Source: Hyalella azteca (Eukaryota; Arthropoda; Malacostraca; Amphipoda; Hyalellidae). From it: DNA of 64,000 nucleotides. Positions within the stretch are counted from its first letter, which is position 1. The number at the start of each line of letters is the position of its first letter. Made by a program: the position numbers and the translations under genes. The stretch is from positions 418,064 through 482,063 of the forward strand of contig NW_025947730.1 in assembly GCF_000764305.2 (NCBI RefSeq), read 5' to 3'. A model generated the notes under the pieces. That model worked only from the letters and a program-made list of their open reading frames with translations, ran no database searches and was not told where the DNA came from. Positions 23,701 to 38,700 of this stretch are shown piece after piece.

Positions 23701-26700
23701 GGTCAGAGACACACCGATCTAGCGAGGCTCGCCCATCTCTGTTGATGTCACCCAGGCTGGTCGGAGACAGACCGAACTAGCGAGGCTCACCCATCTCTGT
23801 TGATGTCACCCAGGCTGGTCAGAGACAGGCCGAAGTGTCCGCGAGAGTACGGGCCGAACACGCGCGTCGATGCTACGAAGTTGTGCTGCACAAACAATCA
23901 TACAAAAAATCTACGTTACAAGCGAACACTCAACGCAAAAACTTTATTAATAAGTGTAAAGTTTTCATTTGTAAAATAATCATACAAATCAGAAGAATAA
24001 TAGCACAATTTTTTTAATTTAATCGTAACGGTCGCAAAAAAAGGGGAAAAGGCGACAAATGAAAAGCAATCGGGCAAAATTATACAACATTAAAATGATA
24101 TTCATACAAATATATGAATAGTGAAAGAGGTTATTCTACACAAAAATAATTTTGTATTCAACCTGTATAAATGAATTGTCTGAAGACTAAATAATGATAG
24201 GAACATTCATAACAAACTCGCATAAATCGAATTAAAGATGAGATTACGCAAATTAAATGTTCAGTCAAATTTAATTATTTCATACTCAATTAATTAACTT
24301 TAATTTTCCAGGTTAAAAAGAAAAACTAAGATCATATTTTAGGAAATAGTTTACGGAGTAACAAAAGCTTGAAGATGAAAATTACTCATCACTTATTGTG
24401 ATAAGTAATTAATAAAAAAATCACTTATCGTGAATTAGTCAAAAAATTAACAGATACATAATCAATCATTAAGATTTACCTGCGGTGTCTGAAGGTATGT
24501 GGCCACCATTCCATTCTCAATTTTATTTTTAACGTAAGATCTTTGCCCATTTTTCATTTTACCGGAACTAGTCGAACGAAGGTCAAAATCCGAACCGAAA
24601 GGAGCTCCTGTTTGAAATGATACAGCATGCATAAATTAATATGAACTTCGACGAATAAACTTCGAGCGAATTATTTTCAGTTAAAAAATGCACTTTTATA
24701 GAGTCATATAATAGTAAAATTGACAATAGACCATTTTTTGAGACAAATAGTAAAACGTTAAAAAACATTTTATATCAGCTTTGTCACATGGAAGAAATAT
24801 AGCAATCTTTTCTTAGTTGTGCATCTGGAATTTGACAATAGAAATACTACGAACAGCGATTTTACTTTCCCATACAAAAATCTGTAATGAGAATTGTACC
24901 TAATTTGAGTACCACAATAGGAGTACACCCCTATTCGAAAATGTTTGATGACAATTGTACTTAATCAGAGTACCACAATAGGAGTACTCCCCTAAACGAA
25001 AATTTGTAATAAGAATTGTACCTAATCTATATACCACAATAGGAGTACTCCCCTATTCGAAAATTTGTAATGAGAATTGTACCTAATCTGAGTATAACAA
25101 TAGGAGTACTACCCTATTCGAAAATCTGTAATAAGAATTTTTCCTAATCTGAGTACCATAATAGGAGTATTCCCTTATTCGAAAATCCGTAATGAGAATT
25201 CTACTTAATCCGAGTACCACAATAGAAGGGAGACCGCCATTCTATCTATGACACTAGAGAGTCTCACCCTCAGCGGAGGCAGACCCAGTATACCAGGGCG
25301 CCCCCACGATGATGTCGTCAAGTTGGTCCCCGTTCACGTCTGCCACCGCTACTGAGTAGCCGAAGTAGCTGCCCAACTGGAGTGGTAAAACAAAACGCGA
25401 TCTGGTTCACGATTGCTGAACATAACGGTACGAAAAACAATTTTTTCAGTACGGGACTTCCTTTCAGAGCCGTCCAAGCAATTTATCAAGCAATTTACGG
25501 AGCAATTTTCATCAAGCAATTTACGAATTTTAGCCCAATTTATTTCGACATACGCCTTGTTTATTAAAGTTCTAAAATCACTTCTAACATTTATAAAATC
25601 TCATGCTCAACTTTATTATCATGACAAACAATTTCCTTGAGGTCTCCAGCAAATTAGGATCAGTTATGTTCGGCAGTAGAGCCGCATACTACTTGACTCC
25701 TTATGAGTGCTGCCTGAACTTTATCATCAGTTCGTAATATTCATGGCTGCTATATCATGTCATTATTCACATATTCAAAAGCATATTCACAAAGTATATC
25801 AAGGATCACATATTCACCACTATGACCAGTGTCACATTTTCACCTATTATATATAGTGTCACATGCAGGTCCATTTACCTACTAACCTGATCACCAGTGA
25901 TATTCGAGAGAAGGGTCAGCCTTTCATTGAAGATCTGCACTTGTCCACGTAACTCTCCACCTCTAGGCCGCCCTATGACGATGTCTTCGGTGGCACCGTC
26001 ATCAAAACTGTCGCTGCCTACAGTCGTGTAGCTGTCGGTGTCCCGATGACCGGGTGGCGACAGAGCGCCTCCCAGGCGACCGCTGGCGACTGAGTATCCC
26101 AAGTACGTCATGTCTTGAGACTGAGGCCCTTCCACAGTCGATGACTGGTCTTGTCGGCTCAGTAAATTCTGCTGAAATACCTGCCCTATAAGAATAGAGT
26201 ACCGTCATTAGGCCGTGTCTTGGGACTGAGGCCCTTCCACAGTCGACGACTGGTCCTGTCGGCTCAGTAAATTCTGCTGGAATACCTTCCCTACAAGAAT
26301 AGAATACCGCCATTGGGTCGTGTGCTGAGACTGCGGCCCTTCCACTGTCGATTACTTGCTTTGGCGGCTCAGCAAATTCTGTTGTAACACCAGTCCCGTA
26401 GGAATAGATTGCCGCAATTAAGTTTAGGTACTAATCATTGGGAGTCGGATAATGTTTTGGAAAGAAAGGGACATTAAAGAGAAATGCTGCATGATCATTT
26501 CTGTAGATTCTGATTCTTAGAAGCATAAAAAAATGAAAAGCTTAGACAGCCTGGTAAATTTGTCTGAGTTATGTTTTAACCCAATATCTATTTTCAAGTC
26601 AATAAAATTAAAAGAATCGACGACAAGCCTATTCCTAGATACTATTATTCTAAATATAACCAAAATAATTATATTCAACTGAATTCAAGATTTGTACGGA

Positions 26701-29700
26701 TGTTATGGTAAGCTTATGGGAAGTCGTGATCGCGCTCTGTTTTTGCCATTTTGCCAAAAACTCTACCAACTTCTATGCAATATTCTTGTGCAGCACAATT
26801 TTTTTGTCGTGACGAGTATCAATATTAATAATAAAATTTTTGCAAGAAAACCAATCTTCAACATGGTTAAATTCTGATTTTGAACAAAGCTTATTTTAAT
26901 GATCTGTATTAAGCTTACTCTCTGAAAATTTAGCCCTGCGTCATAGAAAAGGTAGATGGATTAATATCAGGATTTTAACTGGCTTCATTAGGCTGAGAAT
27001 GAATTCGAATGGAGCATTCATTTTAAATATTACAACAAAAGATGCTCGATTAAATGAGATGCAAAGCTCGTCCAGAACTAGTTTGGTGGTAGTTAATTCA
27101 ACAAAACAGAGTATGAACCAGCATTTATTTCAATTAATTATACTGTCGCAGGTTCAGGGCAGGTAGCAACATAAATAAACCTCAATTTAGTTTTAAATGA
27201 ATTTGCATTTATTCTCCAGTTTAACAACACTATATTTTTAGCAGAAAATACATCGCGTACGCAACAGAAACTGCTTAAAATAAAAATATAATTTTGCTCG
27301 CATCTCGAACGAAGCTTCATCAACGATGCATCTTTGTTATGATTAAAATCAAATCTCTTGACGCGAGCTTTAAAATTAAATCACGCCTGCAAAACATCAT
27401 CGCTTCGAAACTACATCCACTCAGTCTGTGTCTGCTATCAACCGCAGACGCAACGAAAACTCGGATATTATTGGCGCCAATAATTCAGTGCGAACATGTA
27501 GACGTCTTCAGCCGCACCAGCCGAGGCCTAGATCTATGGCTCTAGGAGGGAGACTAGCGGTGCTAGAATCACCAGCCAAGGCCTAGATCTGTGGCTCTAG
27601 GAGGGAGACAAGCGGCGCCAGAATAACCAGCCGAGGCCTAGATCTGTGGCTCTAGGAGGGAGAGAAGCGGCGCTATAGAATCACCAGCCGAGGCCTAGAT
27701 CTGTGGCTCTAGGAGGGAGACTATATAGCGGTGCTAGAATAACAAGCCGAGGCCTAGATCTGTGGCTCTAGGAGGGGGGAGAGAAGCGGCGCTAGAATCG
27801 CCAGTCGAGGTCCAGATCTGTGGCTCTAGGAGGGAGACTATATAGCGGTGCTAGAATAACCAGCCGAGGCCTAGATCTGTGGCTCTAGGAGGGAGAGAAG
27901 CGGCGCTAGAATCGCCAGTCGAGGTCTAGATCTGTGGCTCTAGGAGGGAGACTAGCGGTGCCAGAGATCGTCGCACTGTCATCATCCCTCAACACTAGCC
28001 AAGCAAGCGTGTTTACCAGCCCTCGACGGTGTCAGCTCATTTCAGGAGTCCTTCGATGAAATAACTCACACGGGATGCCCCGCCCTTACAACAACTCAGA
28101 TGAGCGAAGGGGCCGAACTTAGCGAGCTCGCATGAAGCTGACAATTAAGAAAAGCTTCACGTAATTGGACGAGTTAACGTAAACAAAGGTTAAATATAGA
28201 TAAAATTTACATTTTAGAATGTTTTGAGAATTTTTAGGATAAGAATTTAGACAGAAGTAGTAATTTCAACGAAAAGTATTTTTTAGTTAAATACTACCTT
28301 TGGGTTTCTATAGTAGAAGATTTTGTCAACACCACAGTCAGGTTGTGGCCAATCAACTCCATTTGATTCAAGTTTAAAACATCTTCAGCTTATCCATAAC
28401 TCAACAATTCAATAAGAGTTATCGATTAGTCAAGAAGAAGCATGAACGTAATTTTAATTTTTATTGAACTTTCGACCGACTTTATCAGAGAATAAAAATT
28501 TCATCGATTCCATCACAAAAATTAACCTGATTGTGATAGAAATGCTCACTACTGCAAAGAAAATAGAAGAATGTTAGTGTGATGCGTTTATGGTTAGGAT
28601 CCGCAGAAGCGAAAACAAAGTTTGCATTACGAGTGACGAAGGATACGATCTCCGCAGGGCTAACGAGACGGCAGCATTAGTGGGATTAGGTCGTCTATAA
28701 CATGGTACGTGATTTGATCCGTCCAGATAATGAGTCTCGCATAGTCAAGCCCTAATTACTGACTATTTTGCGGCCAATTATTGACTAAGAGCACAAATTG
28801 CAATATCTCACAGCACGGACACGGTACATGCTTGTTATCCTCAGGCATGCCATTCTGTTTACGAAAATTTAAGGCTCATTTCCTATTTCGGAATCGTAGA
28901 AATTGTGCTCAATTCAGGTTTAAATATAAAATACGATTTCATCGCAATTTTCATTTGGACATTCCACAAGATTCCACGTCAACTATATCAGCTTCAAAAT
29001 TTTCAATGTTTGTTTAATTGAACACTAATAATGGCGCATAGAAAAAAGATTTCCAACTCTACACGAAACGACAAGCTTAGGCGCTTAGGTTAGAGCCCGG
29101 CTCGGGTGGTTAAAGGTAATTAATATCTGATTAATAATTCAACACATAATAACGACCACGCAATAACATCTAAGGAGTTCTGCGGTTGCGGCAATGCAGC
29201 AAAAAACTGTAAAATAAGTATAAAACTCGGAATTTGTGTCTTTCATTTAGAACTGTGACTAATATTTAAAACGGTGACTAATATTTAAATACGTCAACTT
29301 CTTGGGGCACAATGAGTATATTACAACATGCAAGGAATGCGAAAAAAATAACTTTCAGAAATTTTTGAGAAAAACTTGTGCCTAAAACTAGACAATCACA
29401 AAATAAGAGAAACTCGTAATTGTCCGAGAGTAGTTTATGGATACAAATTCTCATGTGTTTACCAGCAGACCTAGTTAGCTATGAGTCCACTGTGTCACTG
29501 GGAGCTTGACTCAGACGCTGAGTCGACAGCTTATACAACATATATGTCACGAGGACAAGAACCTGGTGTACGGAGGTGCGAAGTCTATAAATGGGCAGGG
29601 AGCCTTAGTAAGGCCCCCAGTAACTAACGAGCACGTCGCAATGTCACTTCCGTTTGAGTTACTCCGACCTAACGGTCGATGTCTTAGCCTATACCTGTGT

Positions 29701-32700
29701 ATCGTATCTCTCATGTATAACCATCCAGACTCAAGATAAGCTCTCTAGACAGATGGTGGCTTACTTATCCCTTACGCATTTAGTCAACGAATGCGTGTCC
29801 TGAAGTGGGGTGGCGCTTAATATAGCGCCTGACATAATTACAGAGGTAGGTGTAGGCACTGTACGAAGCGATAGCGTGGTCTAGGCCGGCAGTACCCAAC
29901 CCAGCCGTTCTGGCACATTCTAGGCCAATAAAAACTGTATTTATATATTCAATACTTTTCGAAAAAAAATTTGCTAGATAATAGTGCTAACATGGATAAC
30001 TCACCTTGCCAATACCAGCTGCCGACGGCGCCAACAAACAGCTGCTTGCCGTTCTGCACACGGAAAATAAATTTAAGCCGCACATGAATCTATGATAAAA
30101 ACTAATCAGATTTATTTATTTATGTTGGAAATAAAGCTAGGAATGACAGGAAGCACCAGACACGTAAAGACACGAAAAAATTCATAAAAGTTATTAGCGA
30201 TTTTCTAAGCGAATTTTTTAGCTGATGGAATTCGGATAAAAAAATAAGATTGTAATTCAATCAATGAAATAGAATTGTATTGCAGATTAAGTGCAAAATA
30301 CTTCGTCAATCGCAAGCTTCCAAAGAATTTCATAAAGGTAAGAAATTTTCACGTTAATTTTGGGGAGAAAGAAAAATAGCAAAGAAACAAATATTTCTCT
30401 TTAAAAATAGTCCCATTGCAAGGTTTGAGTAGAGCTTATTTGTCTAAGCTTCAGAACTAAAATAGAGGAAATAAATCACTCAGTTTAACGGGCAAGAACT
30501 GCACGTTTTCATTTATCAACAGGATGAAAAATCGGTCACCTTGGTGAGTGTGGCCGCGAAGCCCGCTTGGCAGGACCCCTGGCGGTGATAGCCCCAAGCT
30601 CCTGCGAGGTGATATGGAAATGTCATTAATAAGATGAAATTATATATAAATCATTGAGCAAGGAGATCTTAAATCGAATGAAAGTTCGACTCAACCATCG
30701 GAAATTATATGAAAAATCACTAAATTATTAATAAAATAAATTTTGAAATCAATCAGTGGAAATCGTTAAAAAAAATCAGTAAGGTATGAAACATGTGGGA
30801 ATAGATCAACCATATCACTGTTTATCAAATTTCCCTATGAATTAGTATCATAACAACAAGCAAGCAATTTTTGGACAAGAAACATAATTTATTCGCATGT
30901 TACATGATCCAGATTGTCGGGATGAAGAACCATTGAATTAAGAGCTACACAATCAGAACATTCAAATGTCATTATACAGAATATAAACAACATTGTACGT
31001 ATAAACATTAATTGAGAGCTCCACAAGAGAACATTCAAACGTCATCATACATAATATAAACAACATTGTATAAACATTAATTGAGAGCTCCACACTCAGA
31101 ACATTCAGATGTCATTATACATAATATAAACAACATTGTATAAACATTAATTGAGAGCTCCACACTCAGAACATTCAGATGTCATTATACATAATATAAA
31201 CAACATTGTATAAACATTAATTGAGAGCTCCACACTCAGAACCTTCAAATGACATTATACATGATATAAACAACATTGTATAAACATTTGAATTATAAAC
31301 AATTAAGAGTTGCACTCTCAGAACATTTAAATGTCATTATATATAATATAAACAACATAGTATAAACATTTGAATTATAAACAATTAAGATCTGCACTCT
31401 CAGAACATTTAAATGTCATTATATATAATATAAACAATATTTTATACACAAATGAAGTGGCCCACCGGTCATGCATGGGGCGTAGAGCTGAGGTGTGCCT
31501 GTCATGGTCTGGATGAGACACCTCCCCACAGGCTCACGTCTGTCCTTCTTCACACTGAACCACACGTAGCGAGGAGCGCACGACTACAGCATTAAACATA
31601 CATTGTAAAGCATTTCACAGTAGAAATAAACATTTTACAGTAGAAAAAATATTTTACAGTAGAAAAAATATTTTACAATAGTAACATAGTGTTCCGGTCC
31701 AATAAACAAATTCGTTAAAACCTCTACGTCCATTGAACCAATATTTCTGAGGTATATTTTATAATAGAAACAAAGTGTTATGATCCTAAAGTATTTCACC
31801 TGAACAAAGGAGATATATAATCATAAGCTGCCAGGACCGCCAAACATAACCGGCGGGAGGCTATTCGCCAGCTACTTGCTGGCTGAAATAATATCATATT
31901 AATTTTTGTGCATCAAAGTTTAGGCCGAGTGTGAAAGAAAAGAGGTATTGTAGATCAAGTGACTTCGTCTGGAGATTCTGTCATTGCGGAATGAATGAAC
32001 GCTGTAGCAAAATTAAGTTTTTCGAAATATTTTTCCAACTCAGAATCTTCATAGCGAATATTTTGTTCAATATTTCGTTCGTCCAAATTGAACTAAATTT
32101 GAACATGGATATCAAACGCCAGCTGCTGCCTGATATGATGAAACGTGACTAAATGTGTGAAAAAGTACAAGTACAATAACATTAATATTTAATTAAAAGG
32201 GTCCAGCACACAACATAGTTGATAAAATGACCCCATCCTCTATCAACCAGCGATTTTTTCGTTTAATACGCTTTTTTCGTCTAAATACGCTTTTTTTCGT
32301 CTAAATACGCTTTTTTCGTCTAATACGCTTTTTTCGTCTGAATATGCTTTTTTTCGTCTGATTACGCTTTTTAGAAAATCTGATATCCTGATCAGGATTG
32401 TCGCTTGCGTCTCATTTAAGGGCATGACTAGGACTGGATTAAGGCAGAAGGGCACCTATCGAAATCGTTGAGAAAAATGCAATATCAGATCTCTGAAGCG
32501 CTCGCCCTACATATCGGCGTGCTTTTAACAGAAGATCTTTTCTATTTATCCATAACATTGTTCAATTTTTGCCTGGCAAGGGATAAAGCTCGCATAAAAA
32601 TCATTTAAATAAGACACATAGCGAAATACATAGGATGATTTTTTAATGCTTAGACAAAGATAAGCACCGTAAGTAATATAGAAGCACTTGTATTGACTGT

Positions 32701-35700
32701 TCTTTCAATGGGTCAAATCGAACCTCGGAAGCTCTGAAAACCTATTGAATTTAATAGAAATAGAGATTCAGCTTTGATGTAGGCGGTGATAATCTACAAG
32801 ATCAGATTTTGCTTTTGCAAGCTTTGTACTAGAGTTAGCTGCGTTTGGAAGAGCTCAAGATTTTGTTGCTATCAGGTTAGTTGATTTCACACTGAATATT
32901 CTCACAAGACTCAGTAGAGCTGTGTTTTCTACCTTTATCTACGGATAAGTATGCTACGATAAGATCAGCAAAAGAATCAGAATAACAATAGCACGCACAT
33001 GCTCAAGGTATGCGGCTGTCCATTAAGTTTTAGACCTGGTGAATGTCAACACTGAGTACAGAAGCTCTCACAGAACTGCGCCAACCCTGAGCCAAACAAT
33101 CTCAGCTCTAGAGAGAAACTTTAATTATTTTAGCATGCATAAGAGAAGCATACAAACCCTTCCTCGCGATTTAAATAATAGCTAAGATACAATTTGTAAA
33201 TTCATTTTACATCATCAAAGTCAAGCGGTAAAAACACTTTATTACATTTCTTAAAAAAATAATAGTTTCCTATTTCATTTCGTTATACGTTCGTTTTCTA
33301 GCATGTTTCGACCCAAAATCAACAAACGCAAATTCTAGTAAAGTGGCATTTAAATACATGAAACATTGGTGACTGTTAACGTATCCATTGTTTACGGCGT
33401 TTCGGTCAAATTTAAACGTGGTAAACGACCGTAAAAATTTTAGGCATAACCTCAAGTTTTAGATAACAATAATCGATACAGCTGACCTCGATACATGGAA
33501 TTTAGTGTTTTCCTCGAGTGTAGATTGAAACTTTAAGAAACATTTGATTATTCAGAACTAAATTAAACAATGAAGAGAATTGTTGCCGGTAAAATGCTGT
33601 CTGATGAACGCTATCTGCAGCTCGTTAGTGACCAAACGAAGAGACAGCAGAAGCAATTAGCTATCTGTGAAACGTATACCGCTATACCTACACATAGACT
33701 TCTGCAAGCGTCTAGTTAAACTGTACACCTACTTCTTTAAACTTGCTTGGAGAGTCGGTCAAAATTATGTTAAAATACGAGTTTTATATCTAACACACAA
33801 AAAAATCTCTGTACTATTAAATAATTTAACTATGAAGTTGCTGTAAAATAACTGAAAATTTCATCAATCAGCAACGCAGCGTATCTGCGTTTGCTCAACT
33901 GTAACCCAAATTAATAGAGCGAAGATTTAAGACTTTAATTTTTATTCTTCTCATCAATTTTCGAAAGCGTTATTCTGCAAATTTGCATACCATGAAGTCA
34001 TATCAAAATGATATTTTTTTAATTTCTGAATGTTGTGTGTTATTTCAGCTTACGATATCATGTTTAATTGTTTGCATTAAAAACAAAGTAACTCTGGATG
34101 GATGCACGTTGTTTCATTGCAGAGAAGCTATAGGAGCGCTTGCGAATAAAAGCATTTGATTTGCCGATTAGTTTGCTAACCATCAAGCCCAAGCTTTTTG
34201 TTTTATTTATTGAATAAGATTATAAATTCCTCCAGTTGTTTCCTTTTTGGCATGAACTGGGAATGCACCGAACTGGACCGAACAGAGCTATGAAACACGC
34301 CGTTAACTTTACACACATTGACTGCAGTGAGACTATCGTACACAACGGAAGCAAGCATTAGCGGTAATGTACGTAGCAGTGCACTCATCCCATGCATCCT
34401 GCTACACGCACACCTCCCATATCTCGTGCCGTTTGTTGGCAACATGTGATACTATTGCAAGCAAGACTAAACAAATGAATGAGAAATAATTTAGTATATC
34501 ATTGTTTATTATATAGCCACGTTGATAAATTATTTTTTATGAGTGGAAATGAGTGAATTCAATATAGCCTGTGGTAAGACAGCGATTATCCCATAATACT
34601 TATGTATCCCATAGTACTCAATATTTTGGAAGTCAACGAGAATAATTTAAAATAAAGAAAAAAATATTAAGAAATAAATTAGTAATAAATAAATATTTCC
34701 TCGCCACATGGAGCAAGAAGCCGTATAGCAGCAGCAGCTGACTGCTTGGCTGGCGTTGCAACGTTAATACCTTCGCATATTGAGTCAAGTGCGGTCAACA
34801 TATTCCGTTTATATTAACAAGGGCAAGGTAGTCAAACCTGAAATTTCGTATTTTTTCATTAATAAATTATTACAATTATTTACGTTCTACGTACACAGTT
34901 ATCTAGTTCATTACAATATCCGAAATTGAAAAAATACACTTTGGGCTTGACAAATGATGTTGGTCAGATCATGTAAGCTTGCAAACTTAGTTCTATTTTT
35001 CAAAAGCTAATGAAATAAACTTATCTGCTCCCGTTTTGTTTTTTACCAATTGAAATAAGTTTGATTATGTAAAACTTTTGAAAATGGATGCAGCACATCA
35101 AAAAATGAACAAAAAAAATAAGATAAAATAAAATAAACTGACCTAAATTTGAATGAAGTTACTACGAAGAGTTGTCGACGACAAAAGTTATTCTTAATCA
35201 AACTACATTTTTACCAAATATTCTAATAAAATATAATGAGTTAGTAACTCACCACGAGCACCCCGGCCTTGCTCACGACTGTCGCTCCGAACCACTGGTC
35301 GCTCTTGTCGTCCACTTGTTGTTGTCCTTCCCAGCTGTTGCCTGATCGTTAGTATGTTTTTGTTATCTATTAATCAAATGTAATTGAATCACGATACTTC
35401 ATTTTAATACTGGTTAGCACACTGTGTAGGACTGCAAAGGCACGACTGTGCCTACGCTCGGTACGATTGTAGCGTAAAATTCTGCCGAGTGACAAGGATT
35501 GAAGAAATACGGTACATTTTGGTTATTGTACTCGGCAAAGAACAAATGGTGAACTAGAAAAAAATCTCTTCAATTATACCTACAGAAGAGACTTTAATCG
35601 AAAATTCAACTAATTAAATAGTTTTTTTCTATAAATGAAATCAAGCATTTATTGCAAATCAATAAACATAGTACGCTAATGCATGAAGGACAGCAGTTTT

Positions 35701-38700
35701 TCAACATTTGAACTGAACTATTTAACAAAAAAATACCCAATTAAATGTAGATGGCTAAACTATACCGCGCGTGTTGACGATGGCTATACCGCGCGTGTTG
35801 ACGATTTAAACGAAGAAAGTACATATTTCAGTGAAACAAGTACCTACATATACATCCTTTAAGTGAAAAAAATGAAATCAAACTATCAAAGATTTCAATT
35901 AAATAAATTAATTGCATAAGTAATGAGTTGATCCTTTGAATGCATGTAACAAGTTCGTAGCTAAATAAAAAAAGTGTACAATTTGATATAGAAACTACGA
36001 AAATCAATTAATAATGTATTTGAAGTAAGAATTTCTAGGAAAAAGGAACGCAATTGAAAGAGAAGGAATAATAATATTTTGTAAGTTCAATAAGGGGAAA
36101 ATTCAATGCAAATACGATAATTGAAAGCAGGTATATAAAGGAAGAGAGGACGCAATTTAATATCAGAGTTATTACCAGGTAATGAGAGCAAATATATGGA
36201 CAAACACAGCACGTCATTTCATGAAGAAAAATTGAATTTTGCTGAATACGTGATGTAATCCTATTGAATGAAAGACGAAGTTCTGGTCAATATATATAAA
36301 GTAATTTTACTAGTAAATGCAGATCATAATTTCAGATGGTACTAGGCAGAGTTCATACTTTTAAATGGAGCGCAACAACTCTAGATGACGTAATTAATAA
36401 ACGAATTCTAGAGTTTACATGTCCTACTCTAGAGCAGTCCCCCTCACCGCGCGTGTCGAAGGGCAGAGCCGCGCAGTCGCCGGCGACGACAGGCGAGCAG
36501 CGGTACACGGCGCCCCCGCGCGTCACGCCTGGAGCGTCCGTCTGAGCCCGGGGCGCCCCAACCACAACCCTGCGCGTTAATAATTATTAATATAATAATA
36601 ATTATTCATTTAAATTCATTCCATTGGCCATGAAAATCTCACTTGGTTCCTGCATGATTATAAACACGTTTAGTTATGCTTTGAAATTACTATTATTTCA
36701 TATTAGAGCTTATTCTTTTGGGCAATTAACATTTAATAGATAATAGTTATTCGTTTAAGTTCATTTCATTGGCCATAAAAATCTCACTACGAACCCGGAA
36801 TCTCGTATAATTCTATCGCAAAATGGATGCATTAATTCACAGTCTACCGAAAAATTTATGAAATTATTACAAATTCAAAACACTTGCGACTCATAAACAA
36901 GATTTTCTAGCCTGATTTTACGACGCATGCCACCCGTCAACTCGGTGTCCGGCGCAGGCGCATAACACGACTGGTCCGGCTTTCGACTGGCCATAACGAG
37001 GGCGTCAACTAGAAATTCTGCAGGTGACAGAAGCACAGGCGCGCCCACGCTTCTTTTTAAATCTCGTACTTCATGATTGATTTTAAAATGACCAAAGACT
37101 GCCAGCACACGGACACGAACAGGCGTAACCCTTGAAAAAGTCAATCACTAAAATGGCGCACAGATACAAGATCAGCGTGGTGCACCTTGAACAAAATTCA
37201 ATGGTCATTCTCATGTTCAGGGTTCCTGCCATATCTGACTTTGGAATATTCTGAGCTTTCTGCTGGCACCAAATGCCAGAGATATATAGGATATTATAAC
37301 AACAATTGTGTATAGAAATATTACGATATACTAGTTTTCCTACATAATGAACATCTGTGCGTTCGCTTTTCAATTGATGATATATAGCTGAGGTTGCAGA
37401 AAATTACGAAACACGGAAACGATCAAATCACAATTCTTTGACAAGTAAAAATAAAAGTAATTAAACCAGAAGTGAACTTAACATAAAAACTATTATTCTA
37501 TAAAATGATCGTAAAAAGGTAAAAATCCATACGAAAAGAAGGGAAAACTAAAGCAGAAATGAACCTTTCAATCTGCCATATCCAAAGTTTGACAACGTGA
37601 ATACCACTTGGCTTACGAGAGTTATTCACCAGTTTAACTGTATAGGTTTATCAAAGCATTATTATAAGTTTTTAGGTAGTAACAATTCGTAGTATTCTGT
37701 TCCTTGTACCCAATCCAGTTTTAAGGCATAGTGTAGCCATCTTCATTGTTTTCTCTCTACAAAGCCCATCTCGAAGTAATTATAACCCGTGAAGATGTGC
37801 CGATATTGACGCAACCCCGTCGCCTCCTTGATCATGAATTGCACATTTTACACGACGAGGTTTTCAGGTCTGGTAATAAGACGCCGCTTTTTTCCTTCTA
37901 CTTATCAAGATATAAGACTGGCCCGTCACTTACATTTGCTCGATCAAAAATGATCGTACTTTTTTCAACCATATTTTCCAAGGGAAGATGGCATGTAGTG
38001 GAATCAACGATGTAAACGAGTTTGAAACCATACAAATTTGGTTGAACCTTCAGTTGGATGAGATGTACGTGTCGATACTTAAATATGCCTGATTTCAGTC
38101 ACAGGTCAAATATTAAAGAAGGCTCTTCCAAATTGTATGACCGAAAAATACACTAAACAATTTTTGTCTTCAATATAATATAAATATACTGAACAATTTT
38201 TTTTTCAAAATCATTTATCCCCGGCAGAGTGTAATGGACAAAGGCTTCATATGAACGTGATATTCAGACAGTTGTGGTGTATTCTACAGCATTGCACTTC
38301 ATGTGACTCGAACATATATAGGCAAGCCTTCAAATGAGAAAAGGAGAAACATACGCAAACCTGGAAATGAGAAGAGGAGAAACATAGGCAAGCCTTGAAA
38401 TGAGAAGAGGAGAAACATACGCAAGCCTTCAAATGAGAAGAGGAGAAACATACGCAAACCTTGAAATGAGAAGAGGTGAAACATACGCAAAGCTTGAAAT
38501 GAGAAGGAGAAACATACGCAAGCCTTGAAATGAGAAGAGGAGAAACATACGCAAGCCTTGAAATGAGAAGAGGAGAAACATACGCTTAAGGCTTGAAATG
38601 AGAAGAGGAGGATCAATACAAGAACGTATACATGATCCGCATCCCCTCAGTAAGTGCGGCTCTGTGAACGCTTTTATATAGAGCTCTTAATGACCATGGA

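Noticed and set aside
29090..29130. tRNA-like gcccggctcgggtggttaaagg string
   Set aside because: No matching acceptor stem or anticodon arm could be drawn.
38247..38616. Phe/Ser-rich frames of 61 and 105 codons
   Set aside because: Follow from the 33-bp repeat, which keeps frame by length alone.
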